From: Candidatus Hydrogenedentota bacterium
Lineage (GTDB): Bacteria > Hydrogenedentota > Hydrogenedentia > Hydrogenedentales > SLHB01
Assembly (NCBI GenBank): GCA_003552765.1
Contig: PUOI01000336.1
Coordinates: forward strand, 1 to 6,504
Direction of reading: 5' to 3'
Length of the DNA stretch: 6,504 bases
Shown here: piece after piece, positions 1 to 5,529 of the stretch
Numbering within the stretch: the stretch's first letter is position 1
Layout: each line of letters opens with the position of its first letter
Made by a program: the position numbers and the translations under genes
Notes under the pieces: model-generated
What the model was told of the DNA's origin: nothing
The model's input: only the letters and a program-made list of their open reading frames with translations
Databases searched by the model: none

Positions 1-454
1 CGTCTTGGAGCGCGCGCTTGACGGCGGCGAACAGATCGCCTTGATAATACTTGCGGATAAGGTGCGCGATGGTTTCCGTGTCGGTTTGGCTCCGGAAGGT
101 CACGCCATCGGCTTCGAGCTGCGCCCGGATTTCTTGGTAATTCTCGATGATCCCATTGTGGACCACCGCAATATCCATGTCCTGGTCAAAATGGGGATGA
201 GAATTGGCCTCGCTTGGCGCGCCATGCGTGGCCCAGCGCGTGTGGCCGATGCCCAGCTTTCCGCCCAGGGGTTGGGCCTCAAGCTTCTCATCAAGCACCT
301 TGAGCTTGCCCAAGCTCTTGATGCAATCCAGGCGTCCATCGTTCACCACGGCGACGCCCGCTGAATCGTATCCCCGGTACTCCAACCGGTGCAACCCGGT
401 CATAATCACATCAACCGGGTTCTTGTCCCCGATATACCCTACAATTCCACACAT
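1..454 (-). CDS. glmS: Glutamine--fructose-6-phosphate aminotransferase (isomerizing), N-terminal part
   Basis: GlmS converts fructose-6-phosphate and glutamine to glucosamine-6-phosphate and glutamate in the cytoplasm, the entry step to UDP-GlcNAc for peptidoglycan and LPS. The window holds the first 151 codons; the family is about 600 residues, so the isomerase (SIS) domains lie beyond the left edge. The protein opens MCGIVGYIGD: Cys2 becomes the N-terminal nucleophile of the Ntn-type glutaminase after Met removal. Other glutaminase motifs are LEYRGYDSAG (24-33), GIGHTRWATHG (68-78), VVHNGIIENY (97-106) and SQTDTE (122-127). The start is fixed by the need for Cys at position 2 and by a GGAAGAGG Shine-Dalgarno 4 bases upstream (459-466, minus strand). 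The gene is divergent from the HtrA-like gene. No glmS ribozyme is recognisable in the leader. The reading is intact as far as visible; identification is very secure. Confidence 0.97.
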   Translation of the reverse strand, partial: MCGIVGYIGDKNPVDVIMTGLHRLEYRGYDSAGVAVVNDGRLDCIKSLGKLKVLDEKLEAQPLGGKLGIGHTRWATHGAPSEANSHPHFDQDMDIAVVHNGIIENYQEIRAQLEADGVTFRSQTDTETIAHLIRKYYQGDLFAAVKRALQD

Positions 455-723
455 GCAGCCTCTTCCTTATCTTGGTTGAGTTCGTTTCATTGGAAAGGTC
501 CGCGGCGGTTCCCGGTGTTCGATTCCCCCAAGGCCCGAATACGTTCACGCGAGACGAAAAACGGAATGCGTCCCAGCCTACAGCATGGATCCCGCCACGG
601 GATGCGATACATTCGCGGTGAGAGACACAAGGACGCGTCGAAGGGGAAGCCGCCAGCAGATGCGCGAAGCATACCAGAACGGCCGTGCAAAACGCAATTC
701 TGCGAATCAAGCGATGTGAGTTT

Positions 724-737
724 TTCGCGGAAGCGAA
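724..737. repeat. Small hairpin, TTCGC-GGAA-GCGAA
   Basis: This is a perfect 5-bp stem with a 4-base GGAA loop. On the plus strand the T-run precedes it rather than follows it, so it does not read as a plus-strand terminator. On the minus strand it is followed by A residues, which also does not fit a terminator. Function unknown. Confidence 0.35.
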
Positions 738-752
738 GCCCCCTTTGCCGCC

Positions 753-770
753 CCGGCGTAAGCCCGCCGG
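753..770. repeat. GC-rich hairpin, CCGGCG-N6-CGCCGG
   Basis: This is a perfect 6-bp stem around the loop TAAGCC. It sits mid-way between the divergent genes with no T-tract, so it is not a standard terminator. It resembles the short GC-rich interspersed palindromes seen elsewhere in this window (4089-4562) but shares no clear core with them. Confidence 0.4.
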
Positions 771-965
771 CCGTTACCGAAACTCTCTGTCCTACGTTGG
801 ACACGTCTGCATCGTTTCTTGTACTGTAAAGGCGTAATTTGACCTGAAGTGCAGCCCGGTTCGCCGCGGGCGTCGAAACAAAGAGCCAGCCCCCGGAGAA
901 ATGAAGGCCCGCTCTCTTCGTGTTAGGGGAAATACCCTTCCGGACGTTTTGGGTCAGTAACCGTG

Positions 966-971
966 AAAGGA
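966..971 (+). promoter_or_regulatory. Ribosome binding site of the HtrA-like gene
   Basis: AAAGGA lies 10 bases before the ATG at 982. The spacing is slightly long but acceptable. It supports this start, which is also the one that gives a complete signal peptide. Confidence 0.6.
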
Positions 972-981
972 TTCCATTAGT

Positions 982-3078
982 ATGTCCCAGCTTTTTGCAA
1001 GCTTGTTCACTCCATTCCGCCGCCGCGCCGCCGTGGTTGCCGGCGCGGCCTTGTTCATGGCGTTTGCCGCGGCGCCGGGGCTACCCGTGGCGAGCGCGGA
1101 TACGCCTGTTCCCGAGGACACGCCGTTGTCGTTGCGGAGAACGGTTGAGGAGGCGGTGGACAACGTCAAACCGGCCCTTGTCCGCATTCAGGCCGTGACC
1201 ATCCGCTACCGAGATGGACGGGCGCAACGTTTCCTGAGTTCCGGCAGCGGCGTCATTGTGTCTCCCGAGGGCCATGTGGTGACGAACCATCACGTCGCGG
1301 CCCACGCGGCGCGCCTCACATGCACGCTCACCACGAAGGAGGAACTGGACGCCACCCTCGTCGGCACGGACCCCATGACGGATATCGCGGTCCTGAAGCT
1401 GGAAAACGAGGACGGGCGCGAGTTTCCCTATGCCGAGTTCGGAGACTCCAGCGCGATGAGGGTTGGGGATGAGGTCTTGGCCATGGGCAGCCCAATGGCC
1501 CTATCCCAATCGGTCACGCTTGGGATCATCAGCAATACCGAGATGATTATCCCCCGTATAGCGCGCGGCGAACTTACGTTGGACGGCGAAAACGTCGGCG
1601 CGTTGGTGCGCTGGATTGGCCACGACGCCGAGATCCACCGCGGAAACTCGGGCGGTCCGCTTGTCAATCTGGATGGGGAGATCATCGGCATCAACGAAAT
1701 CCAGATGGCCTTGGGCGGCGCCATTCCCGGCAACCTCGCCAAGGAAGTGGCCGATGAGCTTATCGAGCGCGGCGAGGTCAAGCGCTCATGGCTGGGCATT
1801 CAAGTGCAGCCTCTGCTTCGGCATGGTCCCCACGAAACCGGCGTCCTCATCAGCGGCGCCTTCAAGGACTCCCCGGCGGAAGAGGCCGGGTTCCAGTCAG
1901 GGGATGTGCTTATCGAATTGGCCGGGGAATCCGTTGAGGTGCGCTTCGATGAGGAAATCCCGCTGTTCAACCAGCTCGCTGCCGACCTGCCTATTGGCGA
2001 GCAGGTGACGGCCGTCGTAATCCGCGGCGAAGAAGAAGTCGAACTCGAGATCACCCCAACGGAACGCGAACCCGCCCGCCCCGAGCAGCGAGAGCTTCGG
2101 GCTTGGGGACTTACGGGCCGCGACATCTCTTACATCATGGCCCGTGAGCTGCAACGGGATCACCAGGACGGAGTGTTCGTCACCTCGGTTCGTTCGGGAG
2201 GCCCCGCCGGCGAAGCGCAACCCTCGTTGTCGAGCGATGACATCATCATTGCGGTGAATCGCGTCTCTGTCGATAACCTCGAGGAATTGGTCAACATCAC
2301 CAACATGATCATGGAGGATTCCGAGGAGACCGCCGAGGCGCTGGTGAACTTTGAACGCAACGGAGAGGAACACCTCACCGTGGTTGAACTCGGCGAGCGG
2401 GTAATCGATCAACCCGGCCGGGAAGTGCGCCGCGCATGGTTGCCCGTCGAGACGCAGGTTCTCACGCGGCGCATTCGCGAGCAGTTGGACCGGCCAGACC
2501 TCAGCGGGTTCCGGATCACGCGCGTGCTTCCCGAAACCACGGCCGAAGAGGCGGGCCTTGAGATTGGAGACATGATTCTCGCGGTGGATGAGCAGCGCCT
2601 AACCGCCACCCAGCCCGAGGATTACGAGGAGCTGCCTTCCTTGATCAGGCAATACCGGGAAGGCGACGAAGTAGAGCTTACCGTGTTGCGCGATGAAGAA
2701 GAGGTCACCGTAACGGCGGAGTTGCAGCTCTCCCCGCGTCCCGCGCGTGAGATGATGCGGTATGAAGATCCAAACTTTGAGTTCACGGTGCGCGACATCA
2801 CCTACATGGATCGGGTCGGCCGGAATTGGGATCTTGATCAGGATGGCGTTTTGGTCGAAGAGGTCCGCTCCGGAAGCTGGGCCGATCTCGGCGACCTGAG
2901 CACGCGCGACCTCATCGTGAATGTGAATGACGAACCGATTGCGGACGTTGAAGACCTCCAGCAAGTCATGGAAAACATCGAAGCAGAAGAGTCCGAGACG
3001 GTAATCATCCAGGTGCGGCGCGGTATTGGCATGAGGTTCCTGGAAATCGAACCCCAATGGGAAGAGGAGGCGGTTTGA
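982..3078 (+). CDS. HtrA/DegP-family periplasmic serine protease with four PDZ-like domains
   Basis: This is a predicted exported ATP-independent protease/chaperone that degrades or holds misfolded envelope proteins. Residues 1-39 look like a Sec signal peptide: basic FRRR at 12-15, a hydrophobic core at 16-33, and a likely signal-peptidase site after VASA (36-39). The trypsin-like domain (about 50-265) has all three catalytic residues in family motifs: His104 in TNHHV, Asp134 in TDIAVLK and Ser223 in GNSGGP. An AIPGNLAKEV segment follows at 247-256. The C-terminal 430 residues read as four PDZ-like units, at about 270-356 (WLGIQVQPL start), 372-470, 487-583 and 598-690. Each carries a hydrophobic 'V.SV..GSPA..AG...GD.I' type core, clearest at residues 286-311 and 511-534. 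DegP and DegQ have two PDZ domains and about 450-475 residues, so 698 is long for the family. The C-terminal part is rich in Glu and Asp. A pseudoprotease gene follows after 32 bases. The HtrA assignment is firm; the count of four PDZ domains is my reading of the sequence. Confidence 0.93.
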   Translation: MSQLFASLFTPFRRRAAVVAGAALFMAFAAAPGLPVASADTPVPEDTPLSLRRTVEEAVDNVKPALVRIQAVTIRYRDGRAQRFLSSGSGVIVSPEGHVVTNHHVAAHAARLTCTLTTKEELDATLVGTDPMTDIAVLKLENEDGREFPYAEFGDSSAMRVGDEVLAMGSPMALSQSVTLGIISNTEMIIPRIARGELTLDGENVGALVRWIGHDAEIHRGNSGGPLVNLDGEIIGINEIQMALGGAIPGNLAKEVADELIERGEVKRSWLGIQVQPLLRHGPHETGVLISGAFKDSPAEEAGFQSGDVLIELAGESVEVRFDEEIPLFNQLAADLPIGEQVTAVVIRGEEEVELEITPTEREPARPEQRELRAWGLTGRDISYIMARELQRDHQDGVFVTSVRSGGPAGEAQPSLSSDDIIIAVNRVSVDNLEELVNITNMIMEDSEETAEALVNFERNGEEHLTVVELGERVIDQPGREVRRAWLPVETQVLTRRIREQLDRPDLSGFRITRVLPETTAEEAGLEIGDMILAVDEQRLTATQPEDYEELPSLIRQYREGDEVELTVLRDEEEVTVTAELQLSPRPAREMMRYEDPNFEFTVRDITYMDRVGRNWDLDQDGVLVEEVRSGSWADLGDLSTRDLIVNVNDEPIADVEDLQQVMENIEAEESETVIIQVRRGIGMRFLEIEPQWEEEAV

Positions 3079-3100
3079 CGCCGCCCCTCCTCCAACAGGA

Positions 3101-3105
3101 AAGGA
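3101..3105 (+). promoter_or_regulatory. Ribosome binding site deciding the start of the pseudoprotease gene
   Basis: AAGGA, within AGGAAAGGAAA, lies 5 bases before the ATG at 3111 and 8 before a second ATG at 3114. The frame stays open upstream to an ATG at 3057 inside the preceding gene. That start would put 18 polar/Gly/Pro residues before the signal peptide and has no such site, so 3111 is preferred. Confidence 0.75.
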
Positions 3106-3110
3106 AACAA

Positions 3111-3920
3111 ATGATGCGGGCGATAGTGTATGTAATGCTGGCGGGTCTGTGCATGGTCTTCGCCATGCCCGTTCACGCCGCGAGCGTGTCGGAAGCCGGG
3201 CGCGCCTTGATGGAAGAAAAGCAAGAAACGGTGGTCACCTTGAGGCTGGTGATCGAGGAAAGCCTGAGCATGCCCGGGAGTAGCGGCGAAAGCACCGAAA
3301 CGACTTCCGAGGCGCGCGGCGCCGTGATTTCGGCGAATGGCTTGATTGTGATGTCCCTGTCGGAAACCGATCCCAGTTCCGTACTTGAAGGCATGGGCGG
3401 CATGATGGGACAGGATATCCGCATTGACACCGAACTCCAGGACGTCACGATCATCCAGCCCGATGGCAGCGAGGTAGATGGCCGGATGGTGCTGCGGGAC
3501 CCGGACTTCGACCTTGCCTTCATTGAGCCAGCCGAGGCCTACGAGGAAGACCAGAAATATATCGACCTGAACACCGGGGCAGAGTTGGAACTGCTGGATC
3601 AGGTCATCATCCTCAACCGGCTCGGGCGTATTGCGGGCCGGAACTATGCCGCGTCGGTGAGGCGCGTCGAATCCATCGTCGAGCATCCCCGCAAGTTCTA
3701 TGTGCCTTCCACCGGCGACGGCGGCTCCATGGCGCTGGGAAGCCCTGTATTCAATGTGGACGGCGAGTTTGTCGGGATTCTGGTGCTTCGCTCCAGGGGC
3801 GGAGGAGGCGGTTTCGCCGGCGCGTCCATGCGCGACAACATTCTGCCGATCATACTGCCTGCCGCTGACATCTTGGAAGCGGCCCAGCAAGCCGAGGGGT
3901 TTGAAGACAACGATGACTGA
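3111..3920 (+). CDS. Secreted HtrA-like pseudoprotease (trypsin fold, catalytic His and Ser missing, no PDZ)
   Basis: A 269-residue protein with a clear signal peptide: MMR, a hydrophobic core at 4-20, and likely cleavage after PVHA (20-23). The mature part can be laid over the HtrA protease domain encoded just upstream. GAVISANGLIVMS (70-82) matches GVIVSPEGHVVTN, RDPDFDLAFIEP (129-140) matches TDPMTDIAVLKL, and GSPVFNVDGEFVGIL (210-224) matches GGPLVNLDGEIIGI. In that alignment Asp134 is kept, the catalytic His becomes Ser84 and the catalytic Ser becomes Leu209, so peptidase activity is not expected. A Gly-rich loop at 230-234 (SRGGGGGF) and an acidic tail (EDNDD) are distinctive. There is no PDZ domain. 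It follows the active protease after 32 bases with its own ribosome site, so the two are probably co-transcribed. A regulatory, adaptor or substrate-shielding role for the protease is inference. It may be annotated elsewhere simply as a trypsin-like or hypothetical protein. Confidence 0.8.
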   Translation: MMRAIVYVMLAGLCMVFAMPVHAASVSEAGRALMEEKQETVVTLRLVIEESLSMPGSSGESTETTSEARGAVISANGLIVMSLSETDPSSVLEGMGGMMGQDIRIDTELQDVTIIQPDGSEVDGRMVLRDPDFDLAFIEPAEAYEEDQKYIDLNTGAELELLDQVIILNRLGRIAGRNYAASVRRVESIVEHPRKFYVPSTGDGGSMALGSPVFNVDGEFVGILVLRSRGGGGGFAGASMRDNILPIILPAADILEAAQQAEGFEDNDD

Positions 3921-3923
3921 CAT

Positions 3924-3957
3924 GGCGGCCCCGGCATGCCCCGCCGGCAGGGGCGCC
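3924..3957 (+). terminator. GC-rich hairpin after the pseudoprotease gene, possible terminator
   Basis: The stem pairs GCCCC (3928-3932) with GGGGC (3950-3954). It is extended by GGC (3924-3926) with GCC (3955-3957) around one bulged G. An alternative pairs 3938-3942 with 3950-3954. It begins 4 bases after the stop codon, a good place for a terminator, but there is no T-tract. An intrinsic terminator is therefore only possible. Confidence 0.35.
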
Positions 3958-4032
3958 TAAACCGTAGTTCCGGCCTGAAGGTTGGGTTTAAGTTGTTATC
4001 ACACACGGACTTGGGGTGTCTAGGATATGCAT

Positions 4033-4046
4033 GGTTCATGGGAACA
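4033..4046 (+). repeat. 14-base direct repeat, left copy (GGTTCATGGGAACA)
   Basis: It matches 4365-4378 (GGTCCATGGGAACA) at 13 of 14 bases. The two copies lie on either side of the inverted palindrome cluster, 332 bases apart. This copy also contains a small dyad, GTTC-ATGG-GAAC. It could be a degraded target duplication, a regulator site or part of an interspersed repeat unit. Confidence 0.55.
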
Positions 4047-4088
4047 GCTCAGGTAAGAAGCGCTTGACGTCGAGTGGTGGGCGAAAGA

Positions 4089-4294
4089 CGCGCCGGAGGC
4101 GCGATAGCAAGTAGCGTGGGGCAAGCGAAGCGCAGCCCCACGTAAGAGGCTCCCTACGAATCGGTCCTGAAGGGACCGAACCGGCCACCGCCCCTTTGTC
4201 CCGTCCCTTCAGGACGGACATGCGGGGGGGGACACGTCCACCCTGGGGCTGCGCTTCGCTTGCCCCAGGCTACTTCCTTAAGCGCTTTCAGCGC
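4089..4294. repeat. Nested inverted-palindrome cluster (BIME-like), order D-A-B-B'-A'-D'
   Basis: Three hairpins are each followed by an inverted copy further right. D is 4089-4103 (CGCGCC-GGA-GGCGCG) and D' is 4282-4294 (GCGCT-TTC-AGCGC). A is 4115-4142 with an 8-bp stem and A' is 4242-4269, also 8 bp. Arms 4109-4140 and 4244-4275 are complementary at 31 of 32 positions. B is 4161-4179 (7-bp stem, loop TGAAG) and B' is 4201-4217 (6-bp stem, loop CTTCA). The segment can therefore fold either as six small hairpins or as one long hairpin. Copies differ by paired changes that keep each stem: G4116-C4141 against C4243-G4268, G4163-C4177 against C4202-G4216, and C4094-G4098 against T4286-A4290. 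This arrangement resembles REP/BIME elements of enterobacteria by design, not by sequence. Family name unknown. Confidence 0.8.
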
Positions 4295-4338
4295 CTCATA
4301 CGCTATCGGCTGAGCTGTGACTACGTAGCATGAGGCGC
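4291..4338. repeat. Inverted repeat GCGCCTCAT ... ATGAGGCGC
   Basis: A perfect 9-base inverted repeat at 4291-4299 and 4330-4338, with 30 bases between. Inside it, CTGAGCTGT (4310-4318) is the perfect complement of ACAGCTCAG at 4044-4052. The inverted organisation therefore continues outside the D-D' cluster and reaches the left direct repeat. Confidence 0.55.
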
Positions 4339-4364
4339 CATGCGGGTCAAGCCTGAAATACGCT

Positions 4365-4378
4365 GGTCCATGGGAACA
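4365..4378 (+). repeat. 14-base direct repeat, right copy (GGTCCATGGGAACA)
   Basis: The second copy of the repeat at 4033-4046, with one T-to-C difference. Just inside it, GTCAAG+CCTGA (4346-4356) is complementary to TCAGG (4049-4053) and CTTGAC (4063-4068) just inside the left copy. The left side has 9 extra bases between those two blocks. That gives weak terminal inverted repeats. Confidence 0.5.
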
Positions 4379-4406
4379 TCACGCATTTATCGCGTGCATT
4401 AAGTCC

Positions 4407-4435
4407 TTGACACACAAGAGTTTACGGCGAAAAAT
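4407..4435 (+). promoter_or_regulatory. Possible sigma-70-type promoter, TTGACA-N17-AAAAAT
   Basis: A perfect -35 hexamer (4407-4412), a 17-base spacer and AAAAAT (4430-4435, 4 of 6 matches to TATAAT). It points at the hairpins and the fol operon. If used, it would give a roughly 340-base leader containing the 4493-4562 stems. It could equally be chance in this relatively AT-rich patch. Confidence 0.3.
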
Positions 4436-4492
4436 CGCTTGGAACTACGGGTTAAACCCCGCTGACTCAACAGCAGACAACGTTCAAAGTAG

Positions 4493-4511
4493 AAGCGGCT
4501 TCCAGCCGCTT
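4493..4511. repeat. Perfect hairpin AAGCGGCT-TCC-AGCCGCTT
   Basis: An 8-bp perfect stem with a 3-base loop and no T-tract after it. The loop/stem pattern (GCGGCT-TCC-AGCCGC) is related in form to D and D' (GCGCC-GGA-GGCGC and GCGCT-TTC-AGCGC), which suggests one class of interspersed palindromes. Confidence 0.65.
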
Positions 4512-4520
4512 GAGTAACGG

Positions 4521-4562
4521 CGGTCCTTCCGGCGCGATGGGCGCTATCGCGCGGAAGGGCCG
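4521..4562. repeat. Long hairpin, about 17 bp, loop GGGCGCT
   Basis: Arm 4521-4538 pairs with 4546-4562. There is one G-T wobble (T4524) and one bulged G (4531 or 4532); otherwise the match is complete, around a 7-base loop at 4539-4545. It lies 9 bases after the 4493-4511 hairpin. There is no poly-T after it, although CGTCTCGTTTTCG follows, so factor-independent termination is only weakly possible. It is a very stable structure in either strand's RNA. Confidence 0.7.
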
Positions 4563-4695
4563 TCTCGTTTTCGTGCGGCGGAATACCGGGGCTGGCGAAG
4601 GCGTTTGCTACAGCAACGCGCCGGGGACAAACCTTTGGCGCCCTCTGGGACGGGGAAGAGCGTACGGCGGAGGGACGTCAGCCGGGCCATCGGAG

Positions 4696-4722
4696 ACAAG
4701 GGAAGCCAGCCGCGTCCCTTGT
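4696..4722. promoter_or_regulatory. Operator-like dyad ACAAGGGA-N11-TCCCTTGT upstream of the fol operon
   Basis: A perfect 8-base inverted repeat with 11 bases between half-sites. Its right half ends 1 base before the TATAAT box, and the dyad covers the place where a -35 element would be. The geometry suits a dimeric regulator acting on the fol promoter. The regulator is unknown. Confidence 0.5.
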
Positions 4723-4723
4723 G

Positions 4724-4729
4724 TATAAT
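4724..4729 (+). promoter_or_regulatory. -10 box TATAAT of the fol operon promoter
   Basis: A perfect consensus -10 hexamer, 50 bases before the GTG start. The position 17 bases upstream (4701-4706, GGAAGC) is a poor -35, which suggests an activator-dependent promoter or one controlled through the overlapping dyad. Transcription would start near A4736, giving a leader of about 44 bases. Confidence 0.55.
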
Positions 4730-4768
4730 GTCTTCAGTTCTGGCGGGGAGACAACCTGCCCAACAAAC

Positions 4769-4774
4769 GGGGAG
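4769..4774 (+). promoter_or_regulatory. Ribosome binding site for the GTG start at 4780
   Basis: GGGGAG lies 5 bases before GTG. It supports this non-ATG start. The Rossmann fold strand begins right after it (residues 10-16), so little room is left for a later start. Confidence 0.65.
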
Positions 4775-4779
4775 CCAGT

Positions 4780-5529
4780 GTGGCGGACGAATTGCCGTTG
4801 GCGGGACATACCGCCTTGATTACTGGAGGCGCCAAGCGGTTGGGGCGCGTGGTCACGGAAGCGCTCGCCGGCGCCGGCGCGGATGTGTGCATCCATTACG
4901 GCCGCTCGGCGGACGATGCCGCGGAACTGGCCGGGCGTGTGCGCGGCTGGGGACGCCGGGCTTGGGCTGTGCAATGCGATCTCGCGGACAGCGAGGAGGT
5001 GGCCCGTCTCCTGCCGCGCGCGATGGAGGAGGCGGGCGATATCGACATCCTGATAAACAACGCCTCCATCTTCCCGGAGTCCACGCTGATGGACTTCACG
5101 GAGAACGATCTGCGCGAGAACATCAACGTCAACGCGCTGGCCCCGCTCCTCCTGGGCCGGGCTTTCGCCGGACGCGGGCAAGCGGGACACATCATCAACT
5201 TCCTGGACACGCGCATCGTCTCGTATGACAAGGCCCATGCGGCATATCATCTCAGCAAGCGGATGCTGTTCACGCTGACGCGGATGATGGCGCTTGAGTT
5301 CGCGCCCGCCATCCGGGTCAACGCGATTGCCCCCGGGTTGATCCTTCCGCCCGAGGGGAAGACGGAGGCGTATCTTGAACAATACGCCCACACCAATCCC
5401 ATGCAGACGTATGGAAACCCGAAAGATATCGCCGGTACCGTGTTGTTTCTGCTCACAACCGGTTTCATCACAGGCCAGACCATCTATGTCGATGGCGGAC
5501 GGCATATGAAGGGAGCGACCTATGGCTGA
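4780..5529 (+). CDS. folM: FolM/PTR1-like SDR: pteridine (dihydromonapterin/dihydrofolate) reductase
   Basis: A 249-residue short-chain dehydrogenase, normal length for the family, predicted cytosolic and NADPH-dependent. The cofactor motif is TGGAKRLG (15-22), close to the TGxAKRLG form of trypanosomatid pteridine reductase. HYGRS (39-43) stands where PTR1 has the HYHRS NADPH-phosphate loop. NNASIF (93-98) is the NNA motif. The active site is Asp143, Tyr156 and Lys160 (FLD, then YHLSK). Its 13- and 4-residue spacing is the same as PTR1 Asp181/Tyr194/Lys198. The Asp in place of the usual SDR Ser separates pteridine reductases from ordinary SDRs. APG (184-186) and the C-terminal TIYVDGGRHM complete the fold. 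It leads an operon with folB, folK and folE and overlaps folB by 8 bases, which backs a pterin substrate. It could make tetrahydromonapterin, act as a dihydrofolate reductase, or both; sequence alone does not decide. The start is GTG with a GGGGAG site. Confidence 0.85.
   Translation: MADELPLAGHTALITGGAKRLGRVVTEALAGAGADVCIHYGRSADDAAELAGRVRGWGRRAWAVQCDLADSEEVARLLPRAMEEAGDIDILINNASIFPESTLMDFTENDLRENINVNALAPLLLGRAFAGRGQAGHIINFLDTRIVSYDKAHAAYHLSKRMLFTLTRMMALEFAPAIRVNAIAPGLILPPEGKTEAYLEQYAHTNPMQTYGNPKDIAGTVLFLLTTGFITGQTIYVDGGRHMKGATYG
5509..5515 (+). promoter_or_regulatory. Ribosome binding site of folB inside the end of the reductase gene
   Basis: AAGGGAG lies 6 bases before the folB ATG at 5522. 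The site is embedded in the last codons of the upstream gene, as expected for coupled translation. Confidence 0.6.

Larger units (their letters stand above)
455..981. other. Intergenic region between divergent glmS and HtrA-like gene
   Basis: About 530 bases with no supportable gene. The short open frames here lack a good start context and resemble no family, and most of them overlap glmS. Two small perfect hairpins are visible (724-737 and 753-770). The best plus-strand promoter-like pair is TTGGAC (797-802), 17 bases, then TGTACT (820-825). It matches consensus poorly (3/6 and 4/6), so I do not call it as a promoter. No convincing glmS promoter was found on the minus strand. Promoters for both flanking genes must presumably lie here. 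Confidence 0.6.
3921..4779. other. Long palindrome-rich intergenic region
   Basis: About 860 bases without a supportable gene between the HtrA pair and the fol operon. From left to right it holds a GC-rich hairpin, a direct repeat copy, a nested cluster of inverted palindromes and the second direct repeat copy. After these come a TTGACA box, two strong adjacent hairpins and the fol promoter. The open frames here run through palindromes and match no family. The stretches 3958-4032 and 4563-4690 hold nothing I can name, apart from a small imperfect hairpin (GCGTTTGC-TACA-GCAACGC) near 4600. Confidence 0.7.

Noticed and set aside
515..535. GTTCGATTCCCCC, resembling a tRNA or tmRNA T-arm
   Set aside because: The bases before TTCGATT do not pair with the following C-run, and no acceptor, D or anticodon arm can be assembled around it on either strand.
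455..560. Possible glmS ribozyme in the glmS leader
   Set aside because: None of the conserved core segments or the pseudoknot arrangement of the ribozyme is visible in the minus-strand leader.
389..829. Open frames on both strands in the glmS-HtrA intergenic region (also 411-710 and 487-804, minus)
   Set aside because: None has a convincing ribosome site, a recognisable domain or a coherent hydrophobic pattern. The plus-strand frame at 389 and the minus-strand frame at 411 also overlap the start of glmS.
3057..3110. Earlier ATG at 3057 as start of the pseudoprotease
   Set aside because: It would overlap the protease gene, lacks a ribosome site and would place 18 non-hydrophobic residues before a clear signal peptide that begins at 3111.
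2838..3923. Long minus-strand open frame (361 codons) antisense to the end of the protease and the pseudoprotease gene
   Set aside because: It resembles no family, has no signal or motif, and mirrors a high-GC coding strand. The plus strand carries two well-supported proteins with signal peptides and ribosome sites.
4089..4562. CRISPR array or tandem repeat
   Set aside because: The repeats are inverted and of several different sequences. There is no regular direct repeat with equal spacers.
4736..4779. Tetrahydrofolate or other riboswitch ahead of the fol operon
   Set aside because: The predicted leader of about 44 bases is too short and shows no aptamer-like stems. A longer leader from 4407 has strong hairpins but no recognisable aptamer.
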